This document shows positions 1 to 5,511 of a DNA stretch of 6,505 nt, one piece after another; the first letter of the stretch is position 1, and each line of letters begins with the position of its first letter. The position numbers and the translations under genes were made by a program. Origin of the DNA: Planctomycetes bacterium UBA1662 (lineage in GTDB: Bacteria > Planctomycetota > UBA8108); the NCBI GenBank assembly GCA_002320775.1, contig DCKY01000136.1, positions 1-6,505 of the forward strand. The letters are read 5' to 3'. Under the pieces are notes generated by a model, which ran no database searches, was not told the origin of the DNA, and saw nothing but the letters and a program-made list of their open reading frames with translations.

Positions 1-1
1 C

Positions 2-427
2 GGACTTACGAAGGTGGTCGATGCACTCGACGTGATTCTCGATATGAAGCTTCCCGGCTTCGAGGCAGCTGCTGAGGGAGGCGACTCCACGGCGGCAGAG
101 GAGCCGGTCGCGAGCGGGAAGGACGAGTGGGTCGAGGTAGGTACCCGCGAGGAACTTGGCGAGGCTGAGCGTCTCGAGGTCAATGTCGCGGACAGGAGCC
201 TTGCCGTTTTTGAGGCCGATGGAGAGGTCTTCGTCATCGATGGGCTCTGTCCCCATCGCAGCGGCCCATTGGTCCGAGGCCAGCTTCAGGGCAAGACCGT
301 GACCTGTCCTCTTCACCAGTGGCAGTTTGATCTTGAGAGCGGTGCTTGCCAGGACAATCCCGGGGCCAGGGTGGGAACCTATGAGGTCAGGATCGAGGAT
401 GATGGCCGGATCCTGGTCAAGCTCTGA
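2..427 (+). CDS. Rieske [2Fe-2S] domain protein, 5' end outside the window (partial)
   Basis: The C-terminal ~100 residues form a Rieske-type ferredoxin domain, which binds a [2Fe-2S] cluster through two Cys and two His and carries electrons. Counting from a GTG at 14, the ligands are C79 and H81 (CPH) and C98 and H101 (CPLH), a CxH-x16-CxxH pattern followed by the usual QWxFD stretch at 102-106. This spacing matches small NirD-like or dioxygenase-ferredoxin Rieske domains. The frame stays open to the left edge (GLTK before the GTG), and the GTG has no convincing ribosome site, so I take the gene as truncated by the window rather than a 137-residue protein. Before the Rieske domain come a short hydrophobic-patterned segment (about residues 4-16) and an Ala/Glu/Gly-rich linker (17-38), suggesting that the Rieske domain is the tail of a larger protein. 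I do not recognise the upstream part. No signal peptide or membrane segment is visible. Confidence 0.85.
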   Translation, partial: GLTKVVDALDVILDMKLPGFEAAAEGGDSTAAEEPVASGKDEWVEVGTREELGEAERLEVNVADRSLAVFEADGEVFVIDGLCPHRSGPLVRGQLQGKTVTCPLHQWQFDLESGACQDNPGARVGTYEVRIEDDGRILVKL

Positions 428-432
428 GCAGG

Positions 433-453
433 CCGCCGCGTCGGCCGCGGCGG
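433..453 (+). terminator. Perfect 8-bp GC hairpin after the Rieske gene, possible terminator
   Basis: CCGCCGCG (433-440) and CGCGGCGG (446-453) are exact reverse complements around a 5-base loop, TCGGC. The stem starts five bases after the TGA stop of the Rieske gene and ends before the ribosome site of the kinase. There is no T-run after it, so it is not a classical intrinsic terminator. It may protect the 3' end of the upstream message or weaken read-through into the kinase. A chance GC-rich palindrome is also possible. Confidence 0.4.
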
Positions 454-470
454 GTCCTGGTAATCTAGCA

Positions 471-478
471 GAGGAGGG
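471..478 (+). promoter_or_regulatory. Strong ribosome binding site supporting a TTG start
   Basis: GAGGAGGG lies 3-4 bases before the TTG at 482. It fixes that TTG as the start of the kinase, because the protein beginning there opens with the MILT-type strand typical of the 1-phosphofructokinase branch and no ATG or GTG in frame gives a better N-terminus. The spacing from GGAGG to the start is a little short, though the earlier GAGG at 471-474 is at 7 bases. Confidence 0.7.
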
Positions 479-481
479 CTC

Positions 482-1411
482 TTGATACTCACCTGTGGAC
501 TTTCGCCCGCATGGCAGCACATCCTGGTTGCCGATGGCCTGTCCCCGGGAGAGGTCAACCGAGTCTCGGAGGTCTATTGGTGCGCTTCGGGAAAGGTCCT
601 CAATGCCGCCATCGCCATCGCTCATCTCGGTGGAAGGGGGCGGGTTGTCTCGGTGCTCGGGGGGGATCGAGGGACGGATGTTCAGCGTGAATTCAAGGGC
701 TGGGAGGTCGAGACCTCCTGGATTGACTGCGCCGCGCCGACAAGGGTGTGCACGACGATGATCGATTCAGCGACCGGTTCCGCAACGGAGCTGGTTGAGA
801 ACGCCGGCGCGCTCTCCGCCTCTGAGCTGGCCTGTTTCCGCCAGGCCTGCGCCGAGGGAGTTGGGGCGGCGGACCTGGTCCTGGCCATGGGATCTATTCC
901 TCCTGGAGTCCCGGAGGACATCTTCGCTGAAATTCTTGCCGCGACTCCGGCCAGGGCGGTGCTCGACATTCGCGGGCCGGAGCTGCTCCAGGCCGTTTCG
1001 GCAGGAGCCTTCCTGGTCAAGCCAAACCGACAGGAGCTCGAATGGACCCTGGGCCGAGAGCTCGCCGATGAGGCCGCGGTCCTCGCGGGGATGAGAGAGC
1101 TGAACGAGCGCGGCGCCGAGTGGGTCGTGGTGAGCCAGGGAGATGGGCCAGTCCTGGTCACCTCCGCCGGGGACTGCGCCAGGATTTTTCCGCCGCGAGT
1201 CGAGGCGGTCAACTCCATCGGCTGCGGCGATTGCATGGCCGGGGCGATCGCCCTGGCTCTCGATACAGGTCGAGAGCCCCTGGCCGCCATCAGCTACGGC
1301 ATCGCGGCGGCCGCGGACAATCTCGCCACGGTGCTCATGGGCCGGCTTGACCGGCAACGGGTTGAAGAGCTTGTCACGGAGGTGCGGACCGAGGCGATTC
1401 CGATCCCCTGA
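482..1411 (+). CDS. PfkB-family sugar (phosphate) kinase, 1-phosphofructokinase/LacC-like
   Basis: This 309-residue protein has the length and full layout of ribokinase-fold kinases of the 1-phosphofructokinase/tagatose-6-phosphate kinase branch, which move the ATP gamma-phosphate to a sugar phosphate in the cytoplasm. Visible landmarks are the opening strand (1-9), the EVNRV segment (24-28), the substrate loop SGKVLN (36-41), GSIPPG (137-142), KPNRQELE (180-187) and the C-terminal signature NSIGCGD (244-250), whose D250 is the expected catalytic base within the anion-hole GxGD. Two positions depart from the family: the usual LNPxxD at the start is LSPAWQ (Q12 where the sugar-binding Asp is expected), and the GGKG loop reads SGKV. 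The true substrate may therefore differ from fructose-1-phosphate or tagatose-6-phosphate, so I give no symbol. It starts with TTG behind a strong ribosome site, 54 bases after the Rieske gene. Membership of the PfkB family is secure; the exact reaction is not. Confidence 0.87.
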   Translation: MILTCGLSPAWQHILVADGLSPGEVNRVSEVYWCASGKVLNAAIAIAHLGGRGRVVSVLGGDRGTDVQREFKGWEVETSWIDCAAPTRVCTTMIDSATGSATELVENAGALSASELACFRQACAEGVGAADLVLAMGSIPPGVPEDIFAEILAATPARAVLDIRGPELLQAVSAGAFLVKPNRQELEWTLGRELADEAAVLAGMRELNERGAEWVVVSQGDGPVLVTSAGDCARIFPPRVEAVNSIGCGDCMAGAIALALDTGREPLAAISYGIAAAADNLATVLMGRLDRQRVEELVTEVRTEAIPIP

Positions 1412-1445
1412 GGGCCTGATTCTTTCCATTCGAGGGCCGGTCTGC

Positions 1446-1454
1446 TGTTAGAAT
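1446..1454 (+). promoter_or_regulatory. Extended -10-like promoter element before the SGNH esterase
   Basis: TGTTAGAAT fits an extended -10 (TGn followed by TAGAAT, five of six matches to TATAAT). Transcription from about 1461 would give a leader of roughly 30 bases ending at the ATG at 1492, leaving the ribosome site at 1478-1484 intact. No good -35 is seen at the right distance; TTTCCA at 1423-1428 is 20 bases away. It would separate the kinase gene from the esterase/cyclase-repeat pair. Confidence 0.4.
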
Positions 1455-1477
1455 GTGGACTCCCAACCAGCGAAATA

Positions 1478-1484
1478 TAAGGAG
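1478..1484 (+). promoter_or_regulatory. Ribosome binding site deciding the SGNH esterase start
   Basis: TAAGGAG sits 7 bases before the ATG at 1492. An in-frame ATG at 1453 would add 13 charged residues ahead of the signal peptide and would lie within or beside the promoter-like element, so 1492 is the better start. Confidence 0.8.
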
Positions 1485-1491
1485 TCGCGGC

Positions 1492-2181
1492 ATGAGAAAA
1501 TATTCGATCCTGGCGTTGGTCGTCATTTGCCTGCAGGCGCCAGTGGTTCGCGCCGAGGAGGTGGTTCGCGTTGCCTGTGTAGGCGACAGCATCACCTATG
1601 GAGCCGGTGTGGCCAATCGAGGGAAGAACAACTATCCAAAGGTGCTTGGAGGCTTGCTGGGGGCCGGATACGAAAGCAGAAACTTTGGCGTCAGCGGAGC
1701 CACCCTGCTCAAGAAGGGCGATCATCCCTATTGGAGAACGGGTGCTTTCAAGGCGGCTACCGCGTTCAAACCCCATATCGTGATCATCAAGCTGGGAACC
1801 AACGATTCGAAGCCGCAGAATTGGAAACACAAGGCACAATACGCGATGGACCTGGCCGCCCTGGTGGAACATTTCCAGGCGCTTCCTTCCCGGCCAAAGA
1901 TCTGGCTGTGCAAGCCGGTACCTGTTTACAAGGACCGCTGGGGAATTACCGAGAAAATTGTCAAGGGGGAGGTTATTCCGCTGCTGGAAGGCGTGGCGAA
2001 GAAGAAGAAGCTCCCGGTTATCGACCTCTACAAGGCGCTGAGCGATGCCAGGGAACATTTTCCAGATGGAGTCCATCCGAATGTCAAAGGCGCGGAGATT
2101 CTTGCCAAGGCTGTTTATAAGGCCATCCATGGCAAGGTGAAGCGTACGGCCGTGCGTTTGCCTGTGAAGGCAGGCCGCTAG
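1492..2181 (+). CDS. Exported SGNH/GDSL-type esterase
   Basis: A 229-residue protein with a signal peptide (MRK, a hydrophobic stretch at about 5-16, likely cut after VVRA at 21) and a complete SGNH hydrolase core. Block I is GDSITYG (31-37) with nucleophile S33; block II is the Gly in NFGVSGA (about 65-70); block III is GTND (102-105) with N104; block V is DGVH (192-195) with D192 and H195 completing the triad. Such enzymes cut acetyl or other acyl esters, often from polysaccharides, sialic acids or lipids; the fold here resembles the sialate O-acetylesterase/acetylxylan-esterase side of the family rather than long-chain lipases, but the substrate cannot be read from the sequence. The C-terminal 20 residues after the core are basic (KVKR, VKAGR). 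The next gene follows after 62 bases on the same strand and also encodes an exported protein, so the two are probably co-transcribed. Confidence 0.9.
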   Translation: MRKYSILALVVICLQAPVVRAEEVVRVACVGDSITYGAGVANRGKNNYPKVLGGLLGAGYESRNFGVSGATLLKKGDHPYWRTGAFKAATAFKPHIVIIKLGTNDSKPQNWKHKAQYAMDLAALVEHFQALPSRPKIWLCKPVPVYKDRWGITEKIVKGEVIPLLEGVAKKKKLPVIDLYKALSDAREHFPDGVHPNVKGAEILAKAVYKAIHGKVKRTAVRLPVKAGR

Positions 2182-2231
2182 GGTTTGTTATCAGAAGTGT
2201 AATGGTTCGTGGTGTGAGACACGGGTTCTTT

Positions 2232-2236
2232 GAGGG
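2232..2236 (+). promoter_or_regulatory. Ribosome binding site deciding the start of the cyclase-repeat gene
   Basis: GAGGG is 7 bases before the ATG at 2244. The alternative in-frame ATG at 2202 lacks such a site and would put 14 non-hydrophobic residues before a clear signal peptide, so 2244 is preferred. Confidence 0.65.
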
Positions 2237-2243
2237 AAAAAAG

Positions 2244-3296
2244 ATGATTCGATTCAAAAGCTTGCTGGTCGTGTTGCTGGCGATTCTCTCGTTCGAGGCG
2301 TTGGCCGAGGAGGGTGCGCGGGTCACGCTCGAAAATGTCGAAAAGCCCCCGGAGCTTTCTCCTGAAGAGCCCGTTCGAGGCAAGTTCTCAGCGCCGCTCG
2401 CCGCCCGCTACCTCGACACCGCCGCCCTGCATTGGCAGAAGCAACGCAAGTGCGGCACCTGCCACACCAACTTCGCCTATCTGATGGCGCGTCCCTCTCT
2501 GAAATCGATCTCGCCTCCCTCGCAGGAGGTGCGCAAGTTCTTTGAGTCGATGGTCGAGGAGCGCTGGGAAGACAAGGGACCCCGGTGGGATGCGGAGGTC
2601 GTTGTGACAGCCTCCCTGCTGGCCGCCAATGATCGACTGACCACGGGCAAGCTCAACCCCGTTACGCGCAAGGCCTTCAAGCGCATGTGGGGGCTCCAGC
2701 GAAAGGATGGCGGCTGGGACTGGCTGGAATGCGGCTGGCCTCCCATGGAGTCCGATGCGCACTATGGTGTAACACTCGCCGCGCTCGGGGTTGGGATGGC
2801 TCCCGGGGGCTACGCCTCGAGCGATGAAGCGAAGGCCGGGGTCGAGGGGATTCGGCGCTATCTGCAGAAGAACTCTCCGCCAGCGCTCCATCACCGGGCG
2901 ATGCTTTTGTGGGCCTCGACGCGTCTTGGAGGATTGATGGAGAAGAAGGAGCAGGCCTCGGTGATCTCAGCGCTCTCCGCCCTCCAACGCCCCGATGGCG
3001 GCTGGGCCATGGCGAGCCTGCTCGAGGGGTGGGATGGCCACAAGCGCAAGGATGACACCAAGCAGGAGCTCGAGAAGAGCGATGGATATGGTACGGGGTT
3101 TGTCGCCTACGTTCTTCGCCAGGGTGGTGTCCCAGCCAGTGATGATCGCCTCAAGCGCGCCATTTCCTGGCTGAAAACAAATCAGCGCGAGAGCGGCCGG
3201 TGGTTCACCCGTTCTCCGACGAGGGACTCAAAACATTTCATCTCCAACGCCGGTACGGCCTTCGCGGTGATGGCCATCGATGCTTGTCTACCTTGA
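2244..3296 (+). CDS. Exported CxxCH protein with prenyltransferase/squalene-cyclase-type repeats
   Basis: A 350-residue protein with a signal peptide (basic MIRFK, hydrophobic 7-20, likely cut after EALA at 21). A CGTCH site at 70-74 fits covalent c-type haem attachment, or another metal site, and lies just after the mature N-terminus. The rest is alpha-helical with QW-like motifs known from squalene-hopene cyclases and prenyltransferases: LQRKDGGWDW (151-160), LQRPDGGW (247-254) and a degenerate NQRESGRW (313-320), each after a helix, plus a final helix near SNAGTAFAVMA. At about half the length of a squalene-hopene cyclase and with no DxDD acid motif (only RKDDT at 268-272), it is unlikely to cyclise squalene. 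The alpha/alpha barrel may bind a ligand or partner on the outer side of the membrane. Similar exported proteins are, to my knowledge, annotated in planctomycetes only as squalene-cyclase-like. It follows the SGNH esterase, and its 3' end overlaps the convergent propeller gene by 9 bases. Confidence 0.85.
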   Translation: MIRFKSLLVVLLAILSFEALAEEGARVTLENVEKPPELSPEEPVRGKFSAPLAARYLDTAALHWQKQRKCGTCHTNFAYLMARPSLKSISPPSQEVRKFFESMVEERWEDKGPRWDAEVVVTASLLAANDRLTTGKLNPVTRKAFKRMWGLQRKDGGWDWLECGWPPMESDAHYGVTLAALGVGMAPGGYASSDEAKAGVEGIRRYLQKNSPPALHHRAMLLWASTRLGGLMEKKEQASVISALSALQRPDGGWAMASLLEGWDGHKRKDDTKQELEKSDGYGTGFVAYVLRQGGVPASDDRLKRAISWLKTNQRESGRWFTRSPTRDSKHFISNAGTAFAVMAIDACLP

Positions 3297-4463
3297 GACC
3301 GGCAGCTTCATGATGTGCAGGTCTTTGCCGGCGAACAGGTAAAGCCGGGGGCCTTCGCGCCAGGCGCTGATCAGGCCATCCCCGGCGGGCCACTTAGCGT
3401 GCCCTCTTGGGTCCCGCACCACCTTGATGAAGTCGGTGGTATAGCCATAGCACGGCTGCGGAACATCGCCCGCCGCAGGGCTTTCCGTCCATACCAGCAG
3501 GTACTTTCGCTTGCCGGAGCGCAGCTTGCCGAGGTAGGCGACAAACCCGGGGCGATAGATGCCCCGGTGTCCCTTGCCTCCGTCGTCGGGGTGAAGGATG
3601 GGATTGTTTTTTCCCCACTGCCACGCCCGGCCGTTTTTACTGGTGGCGAAGCCGAGGGTCGGCAGCCCTTCGACCGGGGTCCCTCTCAGAAAGGCCAGCC
3701 ATTGGCCGCTCGGCAGCCTCTGGATCGCGTGGTAGGAGGACTCGCTTTCCATCCAGGGGGCCTTCGTCGTGGGCAGGACAGGCAGGATATTGTGGACACT
3801 GACCTTGCCCAGGGATTCTTCCCTGACGATTCTCCACCGATGGGCTGCGAGATCTTCGGATACCGCGAGCGCCGTCATCTGGTTGCCCTGTCCGGGTGAG
3901 CTCGGGTCGCCTTTCCAGGCTCCATGGTAGTGGTTGTAGTAGTGGAAATAGAGGAACCAGAGCTTTTCTTCCTCGCACCAGGTGACGCAGGGGCTTGAGA
4001 AGTGCGAAGGGTCACCTTTCCTGCCGGGGTAGTGTGGATTGACGAGGACCATGCTGTGTTCGCGAGCAGGATTGAGGGCCTTGATCTTCGTGTAGGGTCC
4101 GCCGATCCGGTCGGCGACAGCGCAGCCGATGCCCGAGGTCGGGTCGTGGTGGGCGAAATACAGGTAGTATTTCCCATCTGCCTTGCTGCCGTGGTCATTG
4201 CGCACAATGGAGGGGTAGCCAAGGGAGCTGTGATTCTGTCCGGGGTTCCAGGTGCTTTTTTCCCAGGCTTCGTTCGCTTCCAGGATCCGCTTTGAGCTGA
4301 CGATCGTCAGGGGGAGCGACTTCGTCAGGTCTGAGAGGTCGACACAGCGCAGGTTGTTATCGAGAGGCCTCCGCCCTTTCTGCGCCTCGGCCCGGCCGGC
4401 CGGGAGGCAGAGAAGAGACAGGGTCCAGAGAAGGAGCCCACGGGATATTCGGGGAGACTTCAT
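3288..4463 (-). CDS. Exported five-bladed beta-propeller protein, glycosyl-hydrolase (GH43/GH32)-like
   Basis: This 391-residue protein has a signal peptide (MKSPR, hydrophobic 9-22, likely cut near GRAEA-Q at 27). The mature part shows repeating beta-blade patterns of the five-bladed propeller shared by GH43, GH32 and related families: YPSIV followed by KYYLYFAHHD (83-107) and CAVADRIGGPY (114-124); SSPCVTW followed by LWFLYFHYYNHYHG (156-181) and TALAVSEDL (197-205); SYHAIQRLPSGQWLAFLRG (243-261) and LGFATSKNGRAW (270-281); RPGFVAYLG (304-312) with KYLLVWTES (320-328) and YGYTTDF (339-345); and a last blade with RLYLFAGKDLHIMKL (373-387). The usual family start of blade 1, an Asp before PSI, is Tyr83 here, so the catalytic centre is either different or lost. 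The likely role is binding or cutting a glycan outside the cytoplasm. It lies 12 bases after the alpha/beta hydrolase, without a clear ribosome site of its own, suggesting translational coupling. The fold is fairly sure, the activity is not. Confidence 0.8.
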   Translation of the reverse strand: MKSPRISRGLLLWTLSLLCLPAGRAEAQKGRRPLDNNLRCVDLSDLTKSLPLTIVSSKRILEANEAWEKSTWNPGQNHSSLGYPSIVRNDHGSKADGKYYLYFAHHDPTSGIGCAVADRIGGPYTKIKALNPAREHSMVLVNPHYPGRKGDPSHFSSPCVTWCEEEKLWFLYFHYYNHYHGAWKGDPSSPGQGNQMTALAVSEDLAAHRWRIVREESLGKVSVHNILPVLPTTKAPWMESESSYHAIQRLPSGQWLAFLRGTPVEGLPTLGFATSKNGRAWQWGKNNPILHPDDGGKGHRGIYRPGFVAYLGKLRSGKRKYLLVWTESPAAGDVPQPCYGYTTDFIKVVRDPRGHAKWPAGDGLISAWREGPRLYLFAGKDLHIMKLPVSR

Positions 4464-4475
4464 GCCAAGACAGTC

Positions 4476-5339
4476 TTATTTTTCGACCGCGCTGTGTTTC
4501 AGGACGAAGCTGACGATGGGCTCCGGGTCTTTCAAGCTATGCGGGTGGTGGCCGACGCCCTTTTTGAGGATGACCTTGATGGCGCCTCCAAGCTCCTTAT
4601 AGCGTTTTTCCAGTACCGCGGTGTTTTCCGCCACAGGGACCACCTTGTCCGCCCCGCCGCAGACATGCAGAAGAGGGATGCCCGCCTTCGCCAGGGGCGC
4701 GAGATTATCAACCGGGTTGCCCTTATAGATCTTCGCCTGCTCTTCGCTCAATCCGTAGGCCTTGAGGCAGGCGGCCCAGGCACCCCGGGGCTTTTTCCTG
4801 TTTTCGCTCTTGCGGTAGAGGTCGCCCGGCCAGCTCCTGAAGTCGCAGACCGGCGCATCGCCGTAAATGCAGGAAACCTTTTCCGGATTGTCCCGCGCCC
4901 AATTGTAGATGATCAGGCCGCCGCGGCTCATGCCCTCGAGGGCGACCTTGCCGGAGAGGCCATGCTCCCGGGTCAGGTAGCCGTAGAAGAGATTCCAGCG
5001 CTCGACGGCCGCCGGGTTGCCGAACAATCCACCCACCTCGATATAGGCGAGGTGAAAACCCTTCTTCAGCAAGGCGAGGTCCGCCTGGGGCTGATGGCCG
5101 AAGAAGCGAGCTCGCCAGATCCAGGGCTTGCCTCGGGCGGCGGTCCCGGGCTTGACGAGGATGCATCGGTGGCCATCGAGCTTGAACTCGTATTTTTCGA
5201 ATCCGCCGAAGCTCCTGCGCGCCTTTTTGAGCGCGCTGGCGACGGGCTTCCGTTCGTCCTGACCTTGCGCTTCTTCCCGGGCCTGAAGTGAAACGACCAG
5301 GCAGAGCAGGAGGACGCGAAGGCAATGGCAGGCTTTCAT
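4476..5339 (-). CDS. Exported alpha/beta hydrolase (serine esterase/peptidase-like)
   Basis: A 287-residue alpha/beta hydrolase with an N-terminal signal peptide (hydrophobic about 6-19, cut possibly near LQA at 20, followed by a polar REEAQGQ stretch). The nucleophile elbow is GMSRG (136-140) with S138, the acid is D231 in CGGADKVVP (228-236), and the His is H264 or H265 in GVGHHPH (261-267). The fold family covers acyl-ester and peptide-bond hydrolases; the segment FFGHQPQAD (79-87) and the pattern of a short lid around CDFRSWPGDLY (165-175) do not identify a substrate. I start it at the ATG at 5339, where the signal peptide begins; a longer frame from 5402 would place 21 polar residues ahead of it. 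The ribosome site is weak (GGGG about 10 bases upstream). It is the first gene of a minus-strand pair with the propeller protein and diverges from the inositol oxygenase. Confidence 0.87.
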   Translation of the reverse strand: MKACHCLRVLLLCLVVSLQAREEAQGQDERKPVASALKKARRSFGGFEKYEFKLDGHRCILVKPGTAARGKPWIWRARFFGHQPQADLALLKKGFHLAYIEVGGLFGNPAAVERWNLFYGYLTREHGLSGKVALEGMSRGGLIIYNWARDNPEKVSCIYGDAPVCDFRSWPGDLYRKSENRKKPRGAWAACLKAYGLSEEQAKIYKGNPVDNLAPLAKAGIPLLHVCGGADKVVPVAENTAVLEKRYKELGGAIKVILKKGVGHHPHSLKDPEPIVSFVLKHSAVEK

Positions 5340-5511
5340 CTGGTTAACCCCGGTGATGTCGGTTGTGTGAATCGTCGCCCGCAGAGGCAACCCGAACAGC
5401 ATCTAACCACATCCCGGGGCTTAAATCAGCCGGGGGAATGGTCTCGATTCGACCGGTTGGCTCTGCCAGAATGGGTCGAGCTTGGATCGCCTTGTTTCGT
5501 GGAGAGAGTTC
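5340..5511. promoter_or_regulatory. Divergent intergenic region between the alpha/beta hydrolase and inositol oxygenase genes
   Basis: These 172 bases separate two divergently transcribed genes and must hold their promoters. Things visible: the 8-base palindrome GGTTAACC (5342-5349), directly before the minus-strand start; CCCGG/CCGGG arms (5413-5417 and 5430-5434) around an AT-richer loop; TGGC-TCT-GCCA (5458-5468); and TGCCAGAAT (5464-5472), a weak extended -10-like sequence that shares AGAATG with the better candidate at 1446-1454. No single operator stands out, and none of these sites exceeds what chance could give in GC-rich DNA. Confidence 0.35.
5501..5504 (+). promoter_or_regulatory. 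Ribosome binding site deciding the inositol oxygenase start
   Basis: GGAG, within GGAGAGAG, lies 7 bases before the ATG at 5512. The alternative TTG at 5482, ten codons earlier, has no comparable site. Confidence 0.65.

Noticed and set aside
458..466. TGGTAATCT as an extended -10 for the kinase
   Set aside because: Transcription would start at about 472-474, inside the ribosome binding site, leaving no usable leader.
767..1429. Long minus-strand frame opposite the kinase gene
   Set aside because: Low-complexity, Arg/Gly-rich translation without motifs; a shadow of the real kinase.
1294..2130. Open frame of 278 codons on the minus strand, across the kinase end and the SGNH esterase
   Set aside because: It lies antisense to two well-supported genes and the region between them, shows no recognisable domain and no ribosome site.
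2388..2894. Minus-strand frame of 168 codons opposite the cyclase-repeat gene
   Set aside because: No motif and no promoter or ribosome site; the plus-strand protein has clear CxxCH and QW signatures.
3051..3062. RKDDT as the DxDD acid motif of a squalene-hopene cyclase
   Set aside because: The first Asp is replaced by Arg or Lys and the local context differs from cyclases, so catalytic cyclisation is not supported.
3286..3299. GTCT/AGAC hairpin as a terminator at the convergent overlap
   Set aside because: Only a 4-bp stem without a T-run.
4494..5291. Open frame of 265 codons on the plus strand, antisense to the alpha/beta hydrolase
   Set aside because: It mirrors a gene with an intact catalytic triad and signal peptide, has no family motif, and such antisense frames are expected in GC-rich coding DNA.
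5342..5349. GGTTAACC palindrome as an operator
   Set aside because: Only eight bases, single copy, and positioned within the ribosome-site region of the hydrolase; chance is sufficient.
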